64,000 nt of DNA from Norana najaformis (Eukaryota > Annelida > Clitellata > Crassiclitellata > Hormogastridae): contig OZ029915.1 of the NCBI GenBank assembly GCA_964023275.1, forward strand, positions 39,271,238-39,335,237, written 5' to 3'. Below are positions 23,574-35,866 of the stretch, piece after piece (position 1 is the first letter of the stretch; every line of letters begins with the position of its first letter). Under the pieces are notes generated by a model that searched no databases, was not told where the DNA came from, and saw only the letters and a program-made list of their open reading frames with translations. The position numbers and the translations under genes were made by a program.

Positions 23574-24255
23574 CTGTCATGCGAAAATGCTTCCAGCAAC
23601 AAAATCTCTTCATATCTCTAGCATTTCATAAAGCTACTGCATTATGTGTAAACATTGCTAGTTTCCCATCTTCTCAAATTGGTCATTTTCTGATTATTTC
23701 TTTTCAACTCAGCCTGTAGTTGTTAAAAGTGCAGCACTTTTTACAACCAATTCCATTCTTTTGTAGCATAAATTTTCAGCTTGTAGTTAGGTTTTCAACA
23801 GAAGCAGTTTTGCTACTAACAGTTACACTGAATCAACGTTGATAGACCACTTGAACTTAGTCACGACTCCAAGAAAGGTTACATGGTATTGGCGAGTCTG
23901 TATACCTGTGGTTTGCCAGTAAGAGACCATGAAATTGTGTAGCATTGAATGGTGCCATGGAAATGCCTTCAATTAATTCAATTAATTAAACAGACAAACC
24001 AAGTTCGACTTTGGCCATATTTTTATGTTAGCTTGTTCATTGGCAAGAAAGCCTTCTGATACATAAATTGATTAATGCATTTGAGATTATGCAACAGCAA
24101 CTTCTACTTATGACCTTGAGATTACACATGACAATGTTTATATGTCAGGATAAGACTTAATTGACAGTTTTCAGCTATTTTTGTTAGTAGAGCTGCCTCA
24201 AAATAATGCTTAATGAGGGCTACAAGCCACAAGATGTCGCACCTAGAATATTTTG

Positions 24256-24261
24256 AATAAA
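24256..24261 (+). promoter_or_regulatory. Candidate polyadenylation signal, AGBL4
   Basis: AATAAA about 680 bp after the AGBL4 stop, on the same strand. Transcript ends cannot be set from sequence alone. Confidence 0.35.
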
Positions 24262-25168
24262 ATTACTAGTATAGTGTATCATCAAGTGAGCAGATTTCAA
24301 GTGGCTAAAAATCAACTCTGAAAAAATAGGGGTGAAAATGTTGTGCATGTGACCTTTTTAGTTTTTCAGCACAGATTCACTAAGTAGTTTGGAATATCAC
24401 AAGTGATACTACATCTGATTGCTAAATGCAATTTTTCTCTAATGCCTATTTAAGAAACTGACAACTTTCCTGTTTTGTTTACAGTTTCACACCAGTTTCC
24501 ACTGGCATATAACAGTAGACATAAAATGCATTTAAATGATTACATAAAGCATCACTAGCACTTCAGCATGACACTGATGAGTATTTCCAGTCTTACAACT
24601 AATACAGTTTGTTCACCTATGGTTGATTTCAAGCACTTTTTGAAAATAACATACATCACTAGCACCAAGTTTTAAACAGAATGAACACTGATGAATGTTC
24701 GTCTCTAACATAAGGACCAACTGCCAGAAAAGTAAATGCTTAGTAATAACATCACATTAAACAAGTTTGCTTAAAAGTGGCATTATTCAGTTAGCTGGTG
24801 CGTTCGAATGAGATTTTAGTGCTGTTAGCCAGGCTTTCATGCAAATGGCTGTTGAAATCTGAAATATTTCATTCTCTTATTTATCTTAAATTTAAACTAA
24901 GCAGCTGGCAACCTAAGAAAAAAATAGAAGATGCCCTGCTGGTAGACCATGCTAAAGTTAAAATTCGGTCTGAAACCATATGCCAACAGAAATGTTTTGA
25001 TGCTAAAAATATTATACTTTCACCAATATGTAAAAAACCAGTTTAAAAACTGATTCATTCATATAAGTGAGATAATAATGCCTCGTTTTACCATTTGCAT
25101 CATGTAACTCAACATTTTCAAACAGATAAAATGCAGCACCTCATAGTAATACATGATGAAAAACAAAT

Positions 25169-25174
25169 TTTATT
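25169..25174 (-). promoter_or_regulatory. Candidate polyadenylation signal, C/EBP-gamma-like gene
   Basis: AATAAA on the minus strand (tttatt on plus) about 290 bp past the stop codon. Confidence 0.45.
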
Positions 25175-25467
25175 GGGACCTATTTAGATTTGTTTCTTGA
25201 GAAATTTCAAATTCCACTCTGTGATGTCATACATTATAGCTCTCGCATAGCAACTGTCTGTTTACAACTGGAATCTTCAACTTTCGTGTCTCTTTCAAAG
25301 ATTTGTCTGCAGACAAGAATATTTAAGGATCCTTTTGTCAGATGCTTGTGTTGAAAACAGAAGACTTGCTGATAAAAACAAATAATAAATGGGTGACTAA
25401 AGGACTACTGGTGCCTTACATTATCAAAGACTAAATAATTGTTTGAATAACAATTTACATGGTTGCC

Positions 25468-25869
25468 TTATGACCATAATTGGTGTGTGTTATAATAACT
25501 TAGAAATGGCACATTCTGTGGCCTTTCCTGCCCTGTAGAGTCCACGGAAATCATCATGTTGGGTGCATTCTCAGTAGCTGCTACTGGTACACCTCTCACT
25601 GCACTTGGCCTTTTTCTTTTTCCAGCAGATGACAGAAGCATGTCTTTTAGAATGGCTTGCTCTTTTTGGAGTTCCTTGACCTTTTCTTCAAGTTCATTAT
25701 TTTCTTTCCTCAAACACTCAGCTCTTTCGAAAGTTTCCTTGTCTTTCTGTCTGCTTTTCTCACGACTTTTCTGCACAGAAATGTTGTTTCGTGCACGTTT
25801 CTGGAGATATTCTTCATCCTGAACAGCTGCCTTTTGATGTGTCTGTTCCTTTTTCGGTCTGGGAGCCAT
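25468..25869 (-). CDS. CEBPG: C/EBP-gamma-like bZIP transcription factor, single coding exon
   Basis: A 133-residue intact reading frame from ATG at 25869 to a stop at 25468. The basic region (R25-K44, with RNNISVQKSREKSR) carries the C/EBP-type signature N-N-x-x-V-x-x-S-R. A leucine zipper follows with L53, L60, L67 and L74 in perfect heptads. The protein is short and has no recognisable activation domain, which fits the gamma class (human CEBPG about 150 aa), a dimerisation partner of other C/EBP and ATF proteins in the nucleus. About 50 residues after the zipper are unassigned. A good acceptor (CTACAG) lies 6 bases upstream of the ATG, so the mRNA probably has a separate 5'-UTR exon, as in vertebrate CEBPG; I could not place that exon. 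AATAAA on this strand lies at 25169-25174. Confidence 0.88.
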   Translation of the reverse strand: MAPRPKKEQTHQKAAVQDEEYLQKRARNNISVQKSREKSRQKDKETFERAECLRKENNELEEKVKELQKEQAILKDMLLSSAGKRKRPSAVRGVPVAATENAPNMMISVDSTGQERPQNVPFLSYYNTHQLWS

Positions 25870-26681
25870 TATGTTCTGTAGAAAGTGAATTTTGAAATTT
25901 AAATGTTTACTCTCAGTTGCCTATTCTGCTCAATTATATTTAAAAATATTAATCCCTCAGGTCATAGTTTATCAGCACATCTTGTACACAAATTTATAAT
26001 CCTAGTTTGTTTTCTATTGAAAGTACAGATCTTATCATTCCTGAACTGTGGTGATGCTTAGCTTTTTCAACCAAAATTACAATAGAAATTGCCAAGTATT
26101 TTATTATATGCCCTTCTAATCAATTCTGATTTGTGTAACACAAGTATATACACACAACATCAGCTAACTGTCGCTGCAAAACTAAGTTCATCTGTAGTTT
26201 TTCAAGTTTAGACAAGCTAGCAAAGAACATCTACTGCAAGGGAACAACATTATTAAATTAAAAAGTCCAAATAAATTTCTAGGAGGCATTCATACCTAAA
26301 TAGTGGAAAGCCAAATTAATTTCCAAACAAAACCAATTATTATAAAATAAAAAATTATTCATGGATAGCCTTGCCAAAATTTCTAAATCTTAGTTTTTTA
26401 GTAATTTAAATAAATGTTAAAGAAAATTTTACCTTTATTAGGAAAATGTTCCTTTAGTTCTTGATTCCTAATGTTATTCTCCTTTAGGCAAACCTGTTAC
26501 AATGTTAGAAAATTCATTAAAATTCCAGATTGAGACCACTTATGCCAGTGATGTAACTGGAAGATGAAATATCATGATAACTTGGGACCTAGTCACCTAA
26601 GAATAGTAAAGTCATCTGCAGCTGTGTTTGGGGGAGGAAATGTCAACTAATCATGAAACCAGTGTCTTGCGACTGGATTGC

Positions 26682-26728
26682 TATGATTTTGGTCACTTCT
26701 GATGGGATTTTGGTCATTTCTGGATGGG
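26682..26728. repeat. Short tandem duplication (~25 bp, two copies)
   Basis: GATTTTGGTCACTTCTGATGG is followed at once by GATTTTGGTCATTTCTGGATGG. Confidence 0.7.
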
Positions 26729-27139
26729 ATGAGTTAGTTGATTTGTTTAACCTGTAGACAAAAATGATGGCCATCGAAGTAGGAGATATTTTTGGTAGTT
26801 TTCAAGAGCTGCAATCGAGAATAGAAATTTACTCTAAAACAAACTAATGCAGCTCTGGATGAGGGATTGTGGACTGTAGGGGCCACTAACATGCTCTGAA
26901 AAAAGTTGAAAGAATGAATTCGAAATTAACCCTGACAGCCAAGATCTTTGGGCCTAGTGGGCAAGTTGTTATTTAATGATAACGCACAAATGAACTTCTG
27001 ACCATTCACATCACCTTCCCGCATTAGAGCCTCCAGTTACAATAATTCACGAATATTTCGCTAGATGGCAATACAAAAAGTCGTAAAATGGAAAACGGAA
27101 ATACAAATGTTTGTGACGCTATGTTTACCGAGGTATTGA

Positions 27140-27228
27140 AAATGTAAATGTATAGGTTTTGTATAGAGACCGTATGGCCTCGACCCTGCTCATTTTGCAA
27201 TGAATTTATCGGGTGAGATCCTTCACAA
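27140..27228 (-). mobile_element. SINE-1 3' end, inverted copy
   Basis: Reverse complement of the SINE-1 tail region: GATCTCACCCGATAAATTCA, AGCAGGGTCGAGGCCATACG and AAAACCTATACATTT. It lies upstream of the C/EBP-gamma-like gene. Confidence 0.85.
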
Positions 27229-28059
27229 TAGGCCTAGGGATCATTTTTATTATTGTGCCTCTCTGCTCAAACTGTGTCAGCAAATCATAAATCATAGAAA
27301 CAAATGCCAGGAAAATACGCATACTTATAATTTAAATCACAAATTATCAAGCGCATTTGTCGTTTGGTGCAGATTTTATATTGCACTTTTAAAATTTTCA
27401 ACTTACGTTATAGGCCTACATATCGCCAACCTTTGCATCAGCTGTTGCATCACTTTCAATTTTTAACAGTTTTACAATGCATGCGCGAGCACTTGCAGAT
27501 ACGTGCGCCAGAATCAAAAAGTAACATAGCACTATTTTAATATTCAAAAGACATGCAAGAATATGGAACCAGCTTATTTAGTGACATTCACTCGGAGCAA
27601 AGTGCAACCTAGCGAAGGAAATGGCAGAAGAAAAAGTCCAAAATGTTGGTTGCATCAGAGTAAGTTAGTGAGTTAGTAAGTAAGTATGCAAATAAATTAG
27701 CAAGCAACTAACAGGTAAAGCTTAAGAATGTGTTCCTTTGACAAAAATTATATTTTTTTGCAAGACCTAAGGATGACGGTTTGGGCAGTTACACGTGTTT
27801 TGTTAAAGATACAATAACATCTAATATTTTGTGGCACATGCAAGATATTTCTCTGAAATTTCTGGAATAACTAAATATCTTAGACATTTTTATGGATTAC
27901 TAAATTATTCATATTTTTTGAATGACGGATGATTGAAATGGTCATAAGATATTTTCACGATGCAGTGGTTCAATGTCCCGATGGTTTACAAAGGACATCA
28001 AAAATTAATTCGTGATTGAGGGGAACTGAGAACGCTGCCTCTGGTGATAGTCCTATATG

Positions 28060-28500
28060 CCTTTCATAGCCAAATCAAATGGAGGCATCGCCGGATTGCC
28101 TCTACCTGTTCTCGGAGCGTAACTGCAATACATCCGAACAACTGAGTCCTCTTGTTTGTAGTGTTTCCGACAAAGCGACCTCGATTCCTAGTAGGCCAGA
28201 AGGATTTCGGCTTTGGTGATGGGAGTCGCTGTGCAGGTTGCTCTTTATACACTGTTGTCCGAAAGTGTCCAGCTGTTCTCCGCATCTTCTGCAAACGTCC
28301 GGGTTTCCATTCCAACTTGGAAACCGGACTGGCATTGTGCATGCTTGGAACAGGCAGACCTTTGTTTCCACCTACTTCGTATTCCGGATTCTTCGGCTTC
28401 AGCAAGGAAGCTGAAGTACCAACAGTTGCCCGAGCACCAAGTAATTTGGTCACAGACAACTTCTGTTGATGAATCATCCGCTTGGGCACAAAGCCTGGTT
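28060..28500 (-). mobile_element. Possible retroelement C-terminal remnant
   Basis: Minus-strand frames switch between a 141-codon and an 89-codon stretch, the latter with CRRCGEQLDTFGQQC, which resembles the C-x2-CG-x-x-(L/V)DxxGxHxLxC block seen after the reverse transcriptase in some retroelements. The match is loose and frame-shifted; it could be something else. Confidence 0.35.
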
Positions 28501-31500
28501 CCTTTGTATTATTTAGACGCTATATTCATGGTTTTGTTATGGTCTGGCCATACGCCAAGTATTTTTTAAAGTAGTACTGCATATAGACACTGCTGGCTTG
28601 CAATGGTTTGAGCCATCTAAAGATGTTCATAAACTGACTTCACAAATGAAGCAGATAGGCTGTCGAACTTATTTGTTGCAACGCTTTCACAATATAAATG
28701 CATCCTTCCCTGGAGAGGAATGCAGGTATTATGCCAACGGCGGGAATCCTTATTGCCACATAATTGAGGTACAGTAAGGTAAAATAAGCAATTATTTATT
28801 ATACGACTTTATCAACTAAAATCCTCGACAGCGATCTATCATTCATGGACTAAGGGCAATGGCAGCTCTATAGCTAAGGAGGCCTTGAGACCCCACCCTC
28901 TCCCAAACTGAGCCCTTGGTCTTCAGGTGCCCCAAAATCATACGCCACTTTTACCACGCAGCTGTGAAGAGGAAAATGGGGCTGTGCCCAATCCACCTTA
29001 GGTCATGTTCCCCACCAAGCTCTTCTCAAATTGTCGGCCACAGTTTAATATGGCTCTGCGAGTCTGTAGGAAAGAAATGAAAACGTCAGTGAAATAGAAA
29101 ATCCTAATGATCTTAAGCATGTTACAAAATATTCTCATGATGAAATAGGTTATAAGAAACATTTTGGACATGATAGTTCTAAATGGGTATTCCTATCAAT
29201 GTCCCAGCTAGAAAACAATGTCAAAATTCCTGTGATGCAAATGGACAAGCGGTTTGATTACAAAGGTAAAGTTGCCCGTTTCTCGACGAGCAGTAAGTAT
29301 GGGCCTTAAACAGTTGTAGATCCGAAACTAGTTTTGGTAATCTTTGGGAGCTTGCCCTGTTTGGTCCACGCTGCCAATGCATGGTTGAAGGCTCGTCAGA
29401 TTGAAGCCCAGGCAATTTAGGCAACAACATTCTAACAAGCGGATAACTCCTTCCAATAGTGCATGCATGCCTTGAGATCGAACCGACAAAGCCAAAGGTA
29501 TAATAGGCAAATAGGTTTCTCCCAGCATCTGCTCGTTCCGCTCAGTCTGTTATGTCATTTGGGTCTCAGTTTGAGTTACCTCTGTCATCAGCTGACTTAT
29601 TCACCATAAGCTGCCTCTCTGACTCAGAGGACTTACTTACTGGGTATCGACCTGACTATGGCTTGCATTTACTGCTCCATCGGTTGATGCCTTGTGCGTT
29701 ATACCAGCGCTATAGAATTTGACAATTGTCTAGTTTACTCAAGTTTGCAATATATAACGGAAAAATTTAAATCAACGTACAGCATCGCATTACAAATGCA
29801 CCTAAACCTTTATATTGACAGTGCAACAAAAGCATCGCTTACAGCGTAGGCAACTTGAACAGTTCAGAGTCGGTCATCTCTTGCAGAGCGGCAAGTTTGG
29901 AGTTTCAGTCAGCTGGATCGGCATATGAGAATAATTATGTAGAACTATAGGACGAGGCACCTGTATATGTCGCCCTGTTGCAGATTTGCTCCTACAGGAT
30001 CGACCTCCCTAACGCATAATCGATGATAAGAAGAATCCCTCGTCGAGAAGTCCACTTGCATGTAGGGGTACCTGTTCCGTGACAAGAGGTTCACTAATTA
30101 CCGCACTGACTGGATGAGTATCGGTCTGTCATATGGTTTGAAATCGCCCCATCAGACGCAAAGGGAGTAAGTTAGGGGTACATGTTCCATGTCTGCTTCG
30201 GGTAGACTACACGCTGATTACACACTGAGTAAGTTTCGAGCGAATAAAAAACGGAGTGAATGTATTTATGAATCCTTAGAGTTGGGACTTGTAATATATA
30301 ATAATGGGTTCACAATCAGCGCATATATATAGGGCCTATACATATATGTATTTATGAGTTTTCACCATTAGTTTTTGAAGTTCAGTTAGATTTTTTGACC
30401 TAGCTTATCACAGAGAGGAACAGCTAATTATGGGAATGAACAGAAGCATGATACGGGAAGAAGGATAAGAAACTGGGTGAGGCCTTGAAATTCTAAATAT
30501 TTAGATCTCCATATAGTGAGGCCTTTTACTGTTTACAGCTGAGGGACAGCGGAGACAGGCGGCGGAACAGCTAATAAATCTGTTTTTCGCCTCTGTGACC
30601 TAATTTCGGGTTCGCTATGTTCAATAACCTTAGGTAGGCCTATATAGCATTGTCAAACTGTGTGACATCCCGGAAGCCATCGTATAATTGTTAGATATGA
30701 GTAAATACTAAATACGATGTTTTTCAAAGTAGGCGACTGTTCTTTGCTTCTCTACTGAACTGCAGAAGCAAAATACTTTTTGAATAAATGATCATAATCT
30801 TATTTTAACAGAGGCGTATTCGCCATAGACTCGGTACATTTTACTTCAATTTTAAAAGTAGGCCTACTATTTGGAAGAATACTTTTTACTTCTATTTAAT
30901 TTAGTAAAATCGCTAATGGGTACTTTTACTTTCACTTAAAATACTTAAAGTTGGAATTACTTTTACGTTTCTTAAGTACTTTAGTCCGGTACTTTGAAGA
31001 ACACTGGATAAATACGTCAGTATAGTGCGGCAAGCCAATGTATGAGGTGTCTACTGAACTCTTACAGACTGGGCGTCATTTTAGTACAGGGTGTCGTGAG
31101 ACAATTGACATAGGCCTTTTTATAGCTGTTTTGCCAAACTGCACAGTTTAAAGCGTGCTTGTTGTGTAAGCCACGGTATAAGAAGTTCTGTTACGGACTT
31201 GTAGCCCTACATAAATTAAGTTACCAAGACGTCAGTATAATTACAGACCTACATGGGCTTTCATGTGCCAATAAACTTTGTCATTCTCTACTCGCATATA
31301 TGCCTCGTTCTCATCCCATAAACTGTGCCATAGTTTTCACATGCTCTTCTGTCTCACGAAGTTTATGGACCCAGATGCATGCTTAGCTCCTTGCTCGCTA
31401 TCTCTATGGCTGCCTTGTTCTAAACCTTTTCACCCCATGTATGTATTGAGCCCCAGATAAGTAAGTAAAGCAGATACCAGACATATAATACTAACGAGTA

Positions 31501-33050
31501 TGTTTGTGTGCTAGTGTACAGTTCTTTTACGCGGCAACACCCATCATGATTATAGCATCAAGCCGGACAAAAATAGACGATAAGAGCGAAGAAAAAGGCG
31601 GCGAGACGTTTTAATAAACCTTCAAACGATCTTCAAAGACACCGACCGAATTGGTTAATCATTGTCCGGCCATAAATCACGTTTTCAGCAGCTCAACAGA
31701 GACACCACGCCGACAACAGTTGCCGACAAAGAAGCCGACGACCGACCGAGGAACCAAATGACGTCCCCATCAGATCGTTTTCTCTGGCGGAGGACGACGA
31801 CCCTACTTTGTCTGGTACTTATGAGGTCACGCTTCGATGGACATCAATTGTACGGTCGGTTACACGGACGTCAACCAACTGCGATCATCAATCTTCCTCA
31901 ATTAAGCTGACACTCTGCGTTGGCGCACGTTATACCACCCGACTTCACTTCTCCGTCGATCATCGTAAAACGCCTCGATCGAGGATGAATTCCATGTATT
32001 CAAACACGCCGATTCAAAAGGCACATCCTCTACGTACACAGATAGATCACACGAGGTCCTTCGAGCGCAAAGCGGCCGGCGTCTTTGAAAGATCTTGTGT
32101 TGATTCCGCGTATAGGTTACTATGCATATAAGTATACAGGGAACGATGACAGATCTATCGCGCTCAAAGGATCTCATTTTCCTCATTTTGCACACTTAAT
32201 GCGATATTGCATTTTGGCGGATGACGCCTTCTTTGTCGTTACGTGAATTTCTGGCCTAACGCACTTCGATGGCGTTTTTATTTGTTGAGTGGCTTCTTCT
32301 GATCATTTTTCGATGATATTGCCAGTTATAGGTTTATATTGGCTCCACATTTACGACAGAATCGTGGAAATTATGCCCCATGTGATTCCTAGTGCATTAT
32401 TAAACGGCGCAATAGAAGTTATAAAATTAATTTATATAAGAGACAGTATATGTTATCGACTGAGAAATAATCTCTTGCGTTTTTAAAGGTTCGCGAAAAA
32501 GCTGGTTTCAACAAACAGATTTAGAGACCGAGTTGACAATAAAACAAATTAAAGCACAGAGTTAAAATAGTTAATTTCGAAGTGAAAAGTCCTTTCCTGT
32601 CATTTCTTCTTCTTTCAGCACTTTCTTCCATAAAAATTTTGACGATGAAAAAGCCCTCCGTCTTTAGACCGCAAAGTCCTCTTCGTTATACGATCCAATG
32701 AACTGGGTTGCCGGAATAAGACAGAAAATACATGCTTTGTCTGCGAAAACACGTGTATTTCCTTTGCAGTTGTCCATAATTTTCTTTAACAGTGTGCAAC
32801 ATAATCCACAAGTTTGTTATATTGCATGTTTATACATGAGCTAAAGTTATGTACATGTATATGCAAAAGGATTCTGAATAGTTTTACACGAATAAGCAAT
32901 GTTCATATGTATAGACATGACATGCATAGAAGGAAAGACAGCTGAACCAGCTAGGAATACTTGAATGCCTACATGTCGTTTTGTGAGGTCGATAATGATG
33001 ATGATGATGATGATGATGATGATTATGGTCATGATGGTTACGATGATGAT
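28500..33050. other. Intergenic stretch between the C/EBP-gamma-like and Sp8/9-like genes
   Basis: No gene recognised. Short frames near 31660-32195 on both strands have no family resemblance. The right end probably contains the Sp8/9-like 3' UTR; an AATAAA on the minus strand lies at 32277-32282. Confidence 0.5.
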
Positions 33051-33085
33051 GATAATGTTGCTGCTGCTGATGATGATGATTATGA
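32994..33085. repeat. (ATG)n-rich array just past the Sp8/9-like stop codon
   Basis: About nine ATG units, then imperfect GATGAT and GCTGCT units, ending at the stop codon of the Sp8/9-like gene. On the gene strand this is a (TCA)n tract at the very start of the 3' UTR. Confidence 0.9.
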
Positions 33086-33088
33086 TTA

Positions 33089-35134
33089 CTACGACAACGA
33101 CACGGTCTTTAATCGTTTGGTTTCGGTTGCTGTTGTGCAGTGGTGTCGATCGGTGGCACTCCTGTTCTGCTGGTGGTCAGTGGCTGTCCGTTTGTTTGAA
33201 CCACTTTGCCTGCTTCCTCCTCCCTCGCCTCCACCACCACCACCGTCACCTCTTCCAGTGCCGCTTTCGTTCGTTGTTCTTGTCTGAGCGAAACCAGTCT
33301 TACTTGATCGACTTCCGTTCTTGGTTTTTGTGTTCTCTCTGCCGCCGCATTTTCCACTAACCGTGGCAGCCTGCTTCGATCGTCGATTAGAGATGTCAGT
33401 GATCGTGTCCTCCTCGGCGGACCCCGTCTTGGCTCGTAGTCCGTCGTTAACTAAGAGCCCCTTAGCGTCGCCTGGAAGCCAACGCCTCTCCTCGTTCTCC
33501 GCCGTTGAATCTCCAGCCAATCTAGCATTCGCCTCCGTTTTCACTTCGGCCTCGGCGGCGTTCTTTGCGTGACCTTGACCAGAGACTGGAAGTAGAGTGT
33601 CTGAGTCATCGCTGCAGCCGTCGGCACTGCCGTTGGCGTCGTCCGTCGATCCAGCCGCAGGGTATCCTCCTTCCTCACTGTGTGTCCGGATGTGTTTGTT
33701 AAGGTGGTCGCTGCGAGCGAACTTCTTGTCGCAGACGGAACAGGTGAATCGCTTGTCGCCCGTGTGCGTCCGCATGTGTCGCTGCAGTTCATCGGAGCGG
33801 GTGAATCGCTTCCCGCAGAGCAGCCAATTGCAGACGAACGGACGCTCACCTGTGTGCCAGTGCAGGTGCGCCTTCAGGTGAGATGTCTTGCTGTATATCT
33901 TGCCGCAGCCTGGGATGTGGCAGCTGTGCTGGTTCAGCTTGCGTATCTGTTCGCCGGCGACGCCCCCGATGCGATTCGCCTCCTGGCAGTTGGGGCATTC
34001 GCACGTGACCCTCGTCGGAGCCGGTGGGGCGCCCACCCTCCCGCGAAGTGGCGCCACAGGATTACTCAGGCGGTTGGGTAGCGGAGGGAGACCAGTGCAC
34101 GTGAAGCATGGAGTGCTGGACACACCGCCCCCGAAGCCCGTCTTGAGATCAGACACTTTGGAAGTGGACGGATGTTGGGCGTCCTGCAGGAAGGCCGCCG
34201 ACCTAAATCCGGTCTCGTCCGCTGCCTTTAATCCAGTCTGGAGATAATCCACTCCGCTGAACCTCGATGTCACGTGGTGCGTCGTCGGGTAGAACTTTTC
34301 CGATGCCGCGCTGACGCCTGGGATCTCCCTAAGCCAGTTTCCGGCGGAAATGGGTCCTCCTCCGTGGTCCCAGTTCATCCAGGGCGATGCCAGGCTCACA
34401 TCACCGGATACCTTGACAGGCGAGAAAGCCGTCCTACAGGAGCTGAATCCTGGAGGAGGAGGAGGAGGAGGTAGAGACGTTCGCGGCGACTGTCTGCTAT
34501 TGACCGCTTGACCGGCCGCGGATCCACTTCCAGTAGCCATGTTGAATGTCCACGGTTCGTACGGTTGTCTAATTGAAGCAGCGTTCACTGATGCGTGAAG
34601 CCTCGAATAGGACGATAGTTTGGAGGACGAAGACGAAGCACAGGAGGATGAGGGACCAGACGAGGAAGAGGAGGAAGCTGGGGCAGTCGTCCAGTCCATG
34701 TCCAGCATAAGGCTTCTGGTCAATTCACCGGGTCCAGCGGACGTCGCCTGACCGATGCCTGTCACCCCTGGAATCGATGAGTAATACAGGTCTCGGGGCT
34801 CGTATTCAAAGCAGCTGGCCGAGTGAGAGGCATGAGGATGAGATGGCGGCCAGAACGGCAGGTTCCCCGCTGACAGCGCAGCTGAGTTGCTGGCCGATGG
34901 AGGGCTACAGCCGCTCGCAATCCGTTGCGCAGCGGAGGAAGGGTCAAGGTTGGAGGGCAGTTGACCGGGTGGCGTGAGCTGCATCCCGTAGAGCCCGCCT
35001 CTCCACGGATGGAATCCCTTTGCCGAGAGGAAGCACGGATCGGCGCCAATCGATGGCGGAGGAGACCTGGAATTGATGTTGTTACAGTGGGCGGCCAACA
35101 TGGCCAGCGGATCGCTTCCACTGCCCACGTAGTC
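33089..35134 (-). CDS. Sp8/Sp9-like (Sp6-9 class) zinc-finger transcription factor, main exon
   Basis: One long open exon of 681 codons on the minus strand, from an acceptor (TTGTAG) just above 35134 to a stop at 33089. The beginning, [14 protein letters not shown] followed by KGFHPW, matches the Sp8/Sp9 N-terminus. PYEPW corresponds to their PYESW motif. A Buttonhead box (CECPNCQEA, near 34000) precedes three C2H2 fingers at about 33930-33670: [19 protein letters not shown], a second with RSDELQR and a third with RSDHLNK, the standard Sp/KLF contact residues for GC boxes. Serine-, glycine- and proline-rich stretches flank them. In bilaterians this class acts in limb, outgrowth and neural patterning. 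The first coding exon, expected to add a few residues as MATS does in vertebrates, is not located; the GTG at 35128 is not a real start. A (TCA)n repeat begins about 30 bp past the stop. Confidence 0.93.
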   Translation of the reverse strand, partial: DYVGSGSDPLAMLAAHCNNINSRSPPPSIGADPCFLSAKGFHPWRGGLYGMQLTPPGQLPSNLDPSSAAQRIASGCSPPSASNSAALSAGNLPFWPPSHPHASHSASCFEYEPRDLYYSSIPGVTGIGQATSAGPGELTRSLMLDMDWTTAPASSSSSSGPSSSCASSSSSKLSSYSRLHASVNAASIRQPYEPWTFNMATGSGSAAGQAVNSRQSPRTSLPPPPPPPGFSSCRTAFSPVKVSGDVSLASPWMNWDHGGGPISAGNWLREIPGVSAASEKFYPTTHHVTSRFSGVDYLQTGLKAADETGFRSAAFLQDAQHPSTSKVSDLKTGFGGGVSSTPCFTCTGLPPLPNRLSNPVAPLRGRVGAPPAPTRVTCECPNCQEANRIGGVAGEQIRKLNQHSCHIPGCGKIYSKTSHLKAHLHWHTGERPFVCNWLLCGKRFTRSDELQRHMRTHTGDKRFTCSVCDKKFARSDHLNKHIRTHSEEGGYPAAGSTDDANGSADGCSDDSDTLLPVSGQGHAKNAAEAEVKTEANARLAGDSTAENEERRWLPGDAKGLLVNDGLRAKTGSAEEDTITDISNRRSKQAATVSGKCGGRENTKTKNGSRSSKTGFAQTRTTNESGTGRGDGGGGGGEGGGSRQSGSNKRTATDHQQNRSATDRHHCTTATETKRLKTVSLS

Positions 35135-35396
35135 CTACAACATAGACATCAGTTTAATGATAACACATACGGTAAGGGAAGCTCAGTTATGCATGCATAT
35201 GATTTAAAAGAACTCTGGCAGATATACAACTTTTCAAAGGTTTGTTTAACTTTTATTTTATAAGTTTAGTAGTTATTTTATAAGTTTAGTAGGCAACTCT
35301 CGCTCTGTGTTTTAACTTTCACAAAGTTTCATTTTTACTTTTTCATGTTTTTCATTTTATGCTTTAGATTTTTATAACAGTTTCATTTTCATTATA

Positions 35397-35650
35397 TTCC
35401 GTAAATATAAATCTTCGAAATTTCAACAAAAGCCGCGTCAGGAAGACGAGCTTATCTACAGGCGCCATGTCAAATCAAGTCCGCAAGAGCCAGGGTGGAT
35501 GGTCAGTTTCGGTGCCAGGTCAGAATCCGGGAGGGGTCAGTCAATTCGGGGAGACAACATGGTGCTATGGTGGAAACAGTTGGTGGTAGTGGCCATAAAA
35601 TGGCGCAGGAACAGAAGCAGGATAAGATAGCTTGAAAAGTTTGGGTTTCA
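35397..35650 (-). mobile_element. Retroelement 3' end, decayed copy
   Basis: Aligns with the 45343 copy through GAAATTTC, AAAGCCGCG, GAGCTTAT, ACAGGCGCC and GGTCAG, then GTTTCAGTCTTGAGTAAAAA. The left arm of the stem is deleted. Confidence 0.55.
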
Positions 35651-35866
35651 GTCTTGAGTAAAAAGCTGCAGTAGAAAGGGTAAGGGAAGGAGTGCTCGTG
35701 TTGACTGAGGAGAAAAGGTGATGAGCGAACTGGTGGAGCTACTTCTGGAATTCTTTCGTAGATTAAGGAGTGGCCGCAAAGTTTGAGAGAGGAGGAGACT
35801 GCAGATCGAGATAGGTATGAGAAAGAGCGAGTTGTTCTGGGCGGTTGAATAGTGAATATCTGGCGA

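Noticed and set aside
28064..28489. 141-codon minus-strand ORF as a host gene
   Set aside because: Composition and a frame-shifted C-x2-C block suggest a decayed mobile element; no start context or splice support.
33000..33060. Met-rich and Asp-rich ORFs over (ATG)n arrays
   Set aside because: Pure microsatellite translation.
35126..35128. GTG at 35128 as the start codon of the Sp8/9-like gene
   Set aside because: It is an internal valine: an acceptor lies six bases upstream and the frame stays open through it. A separate first exon is expected from the family.
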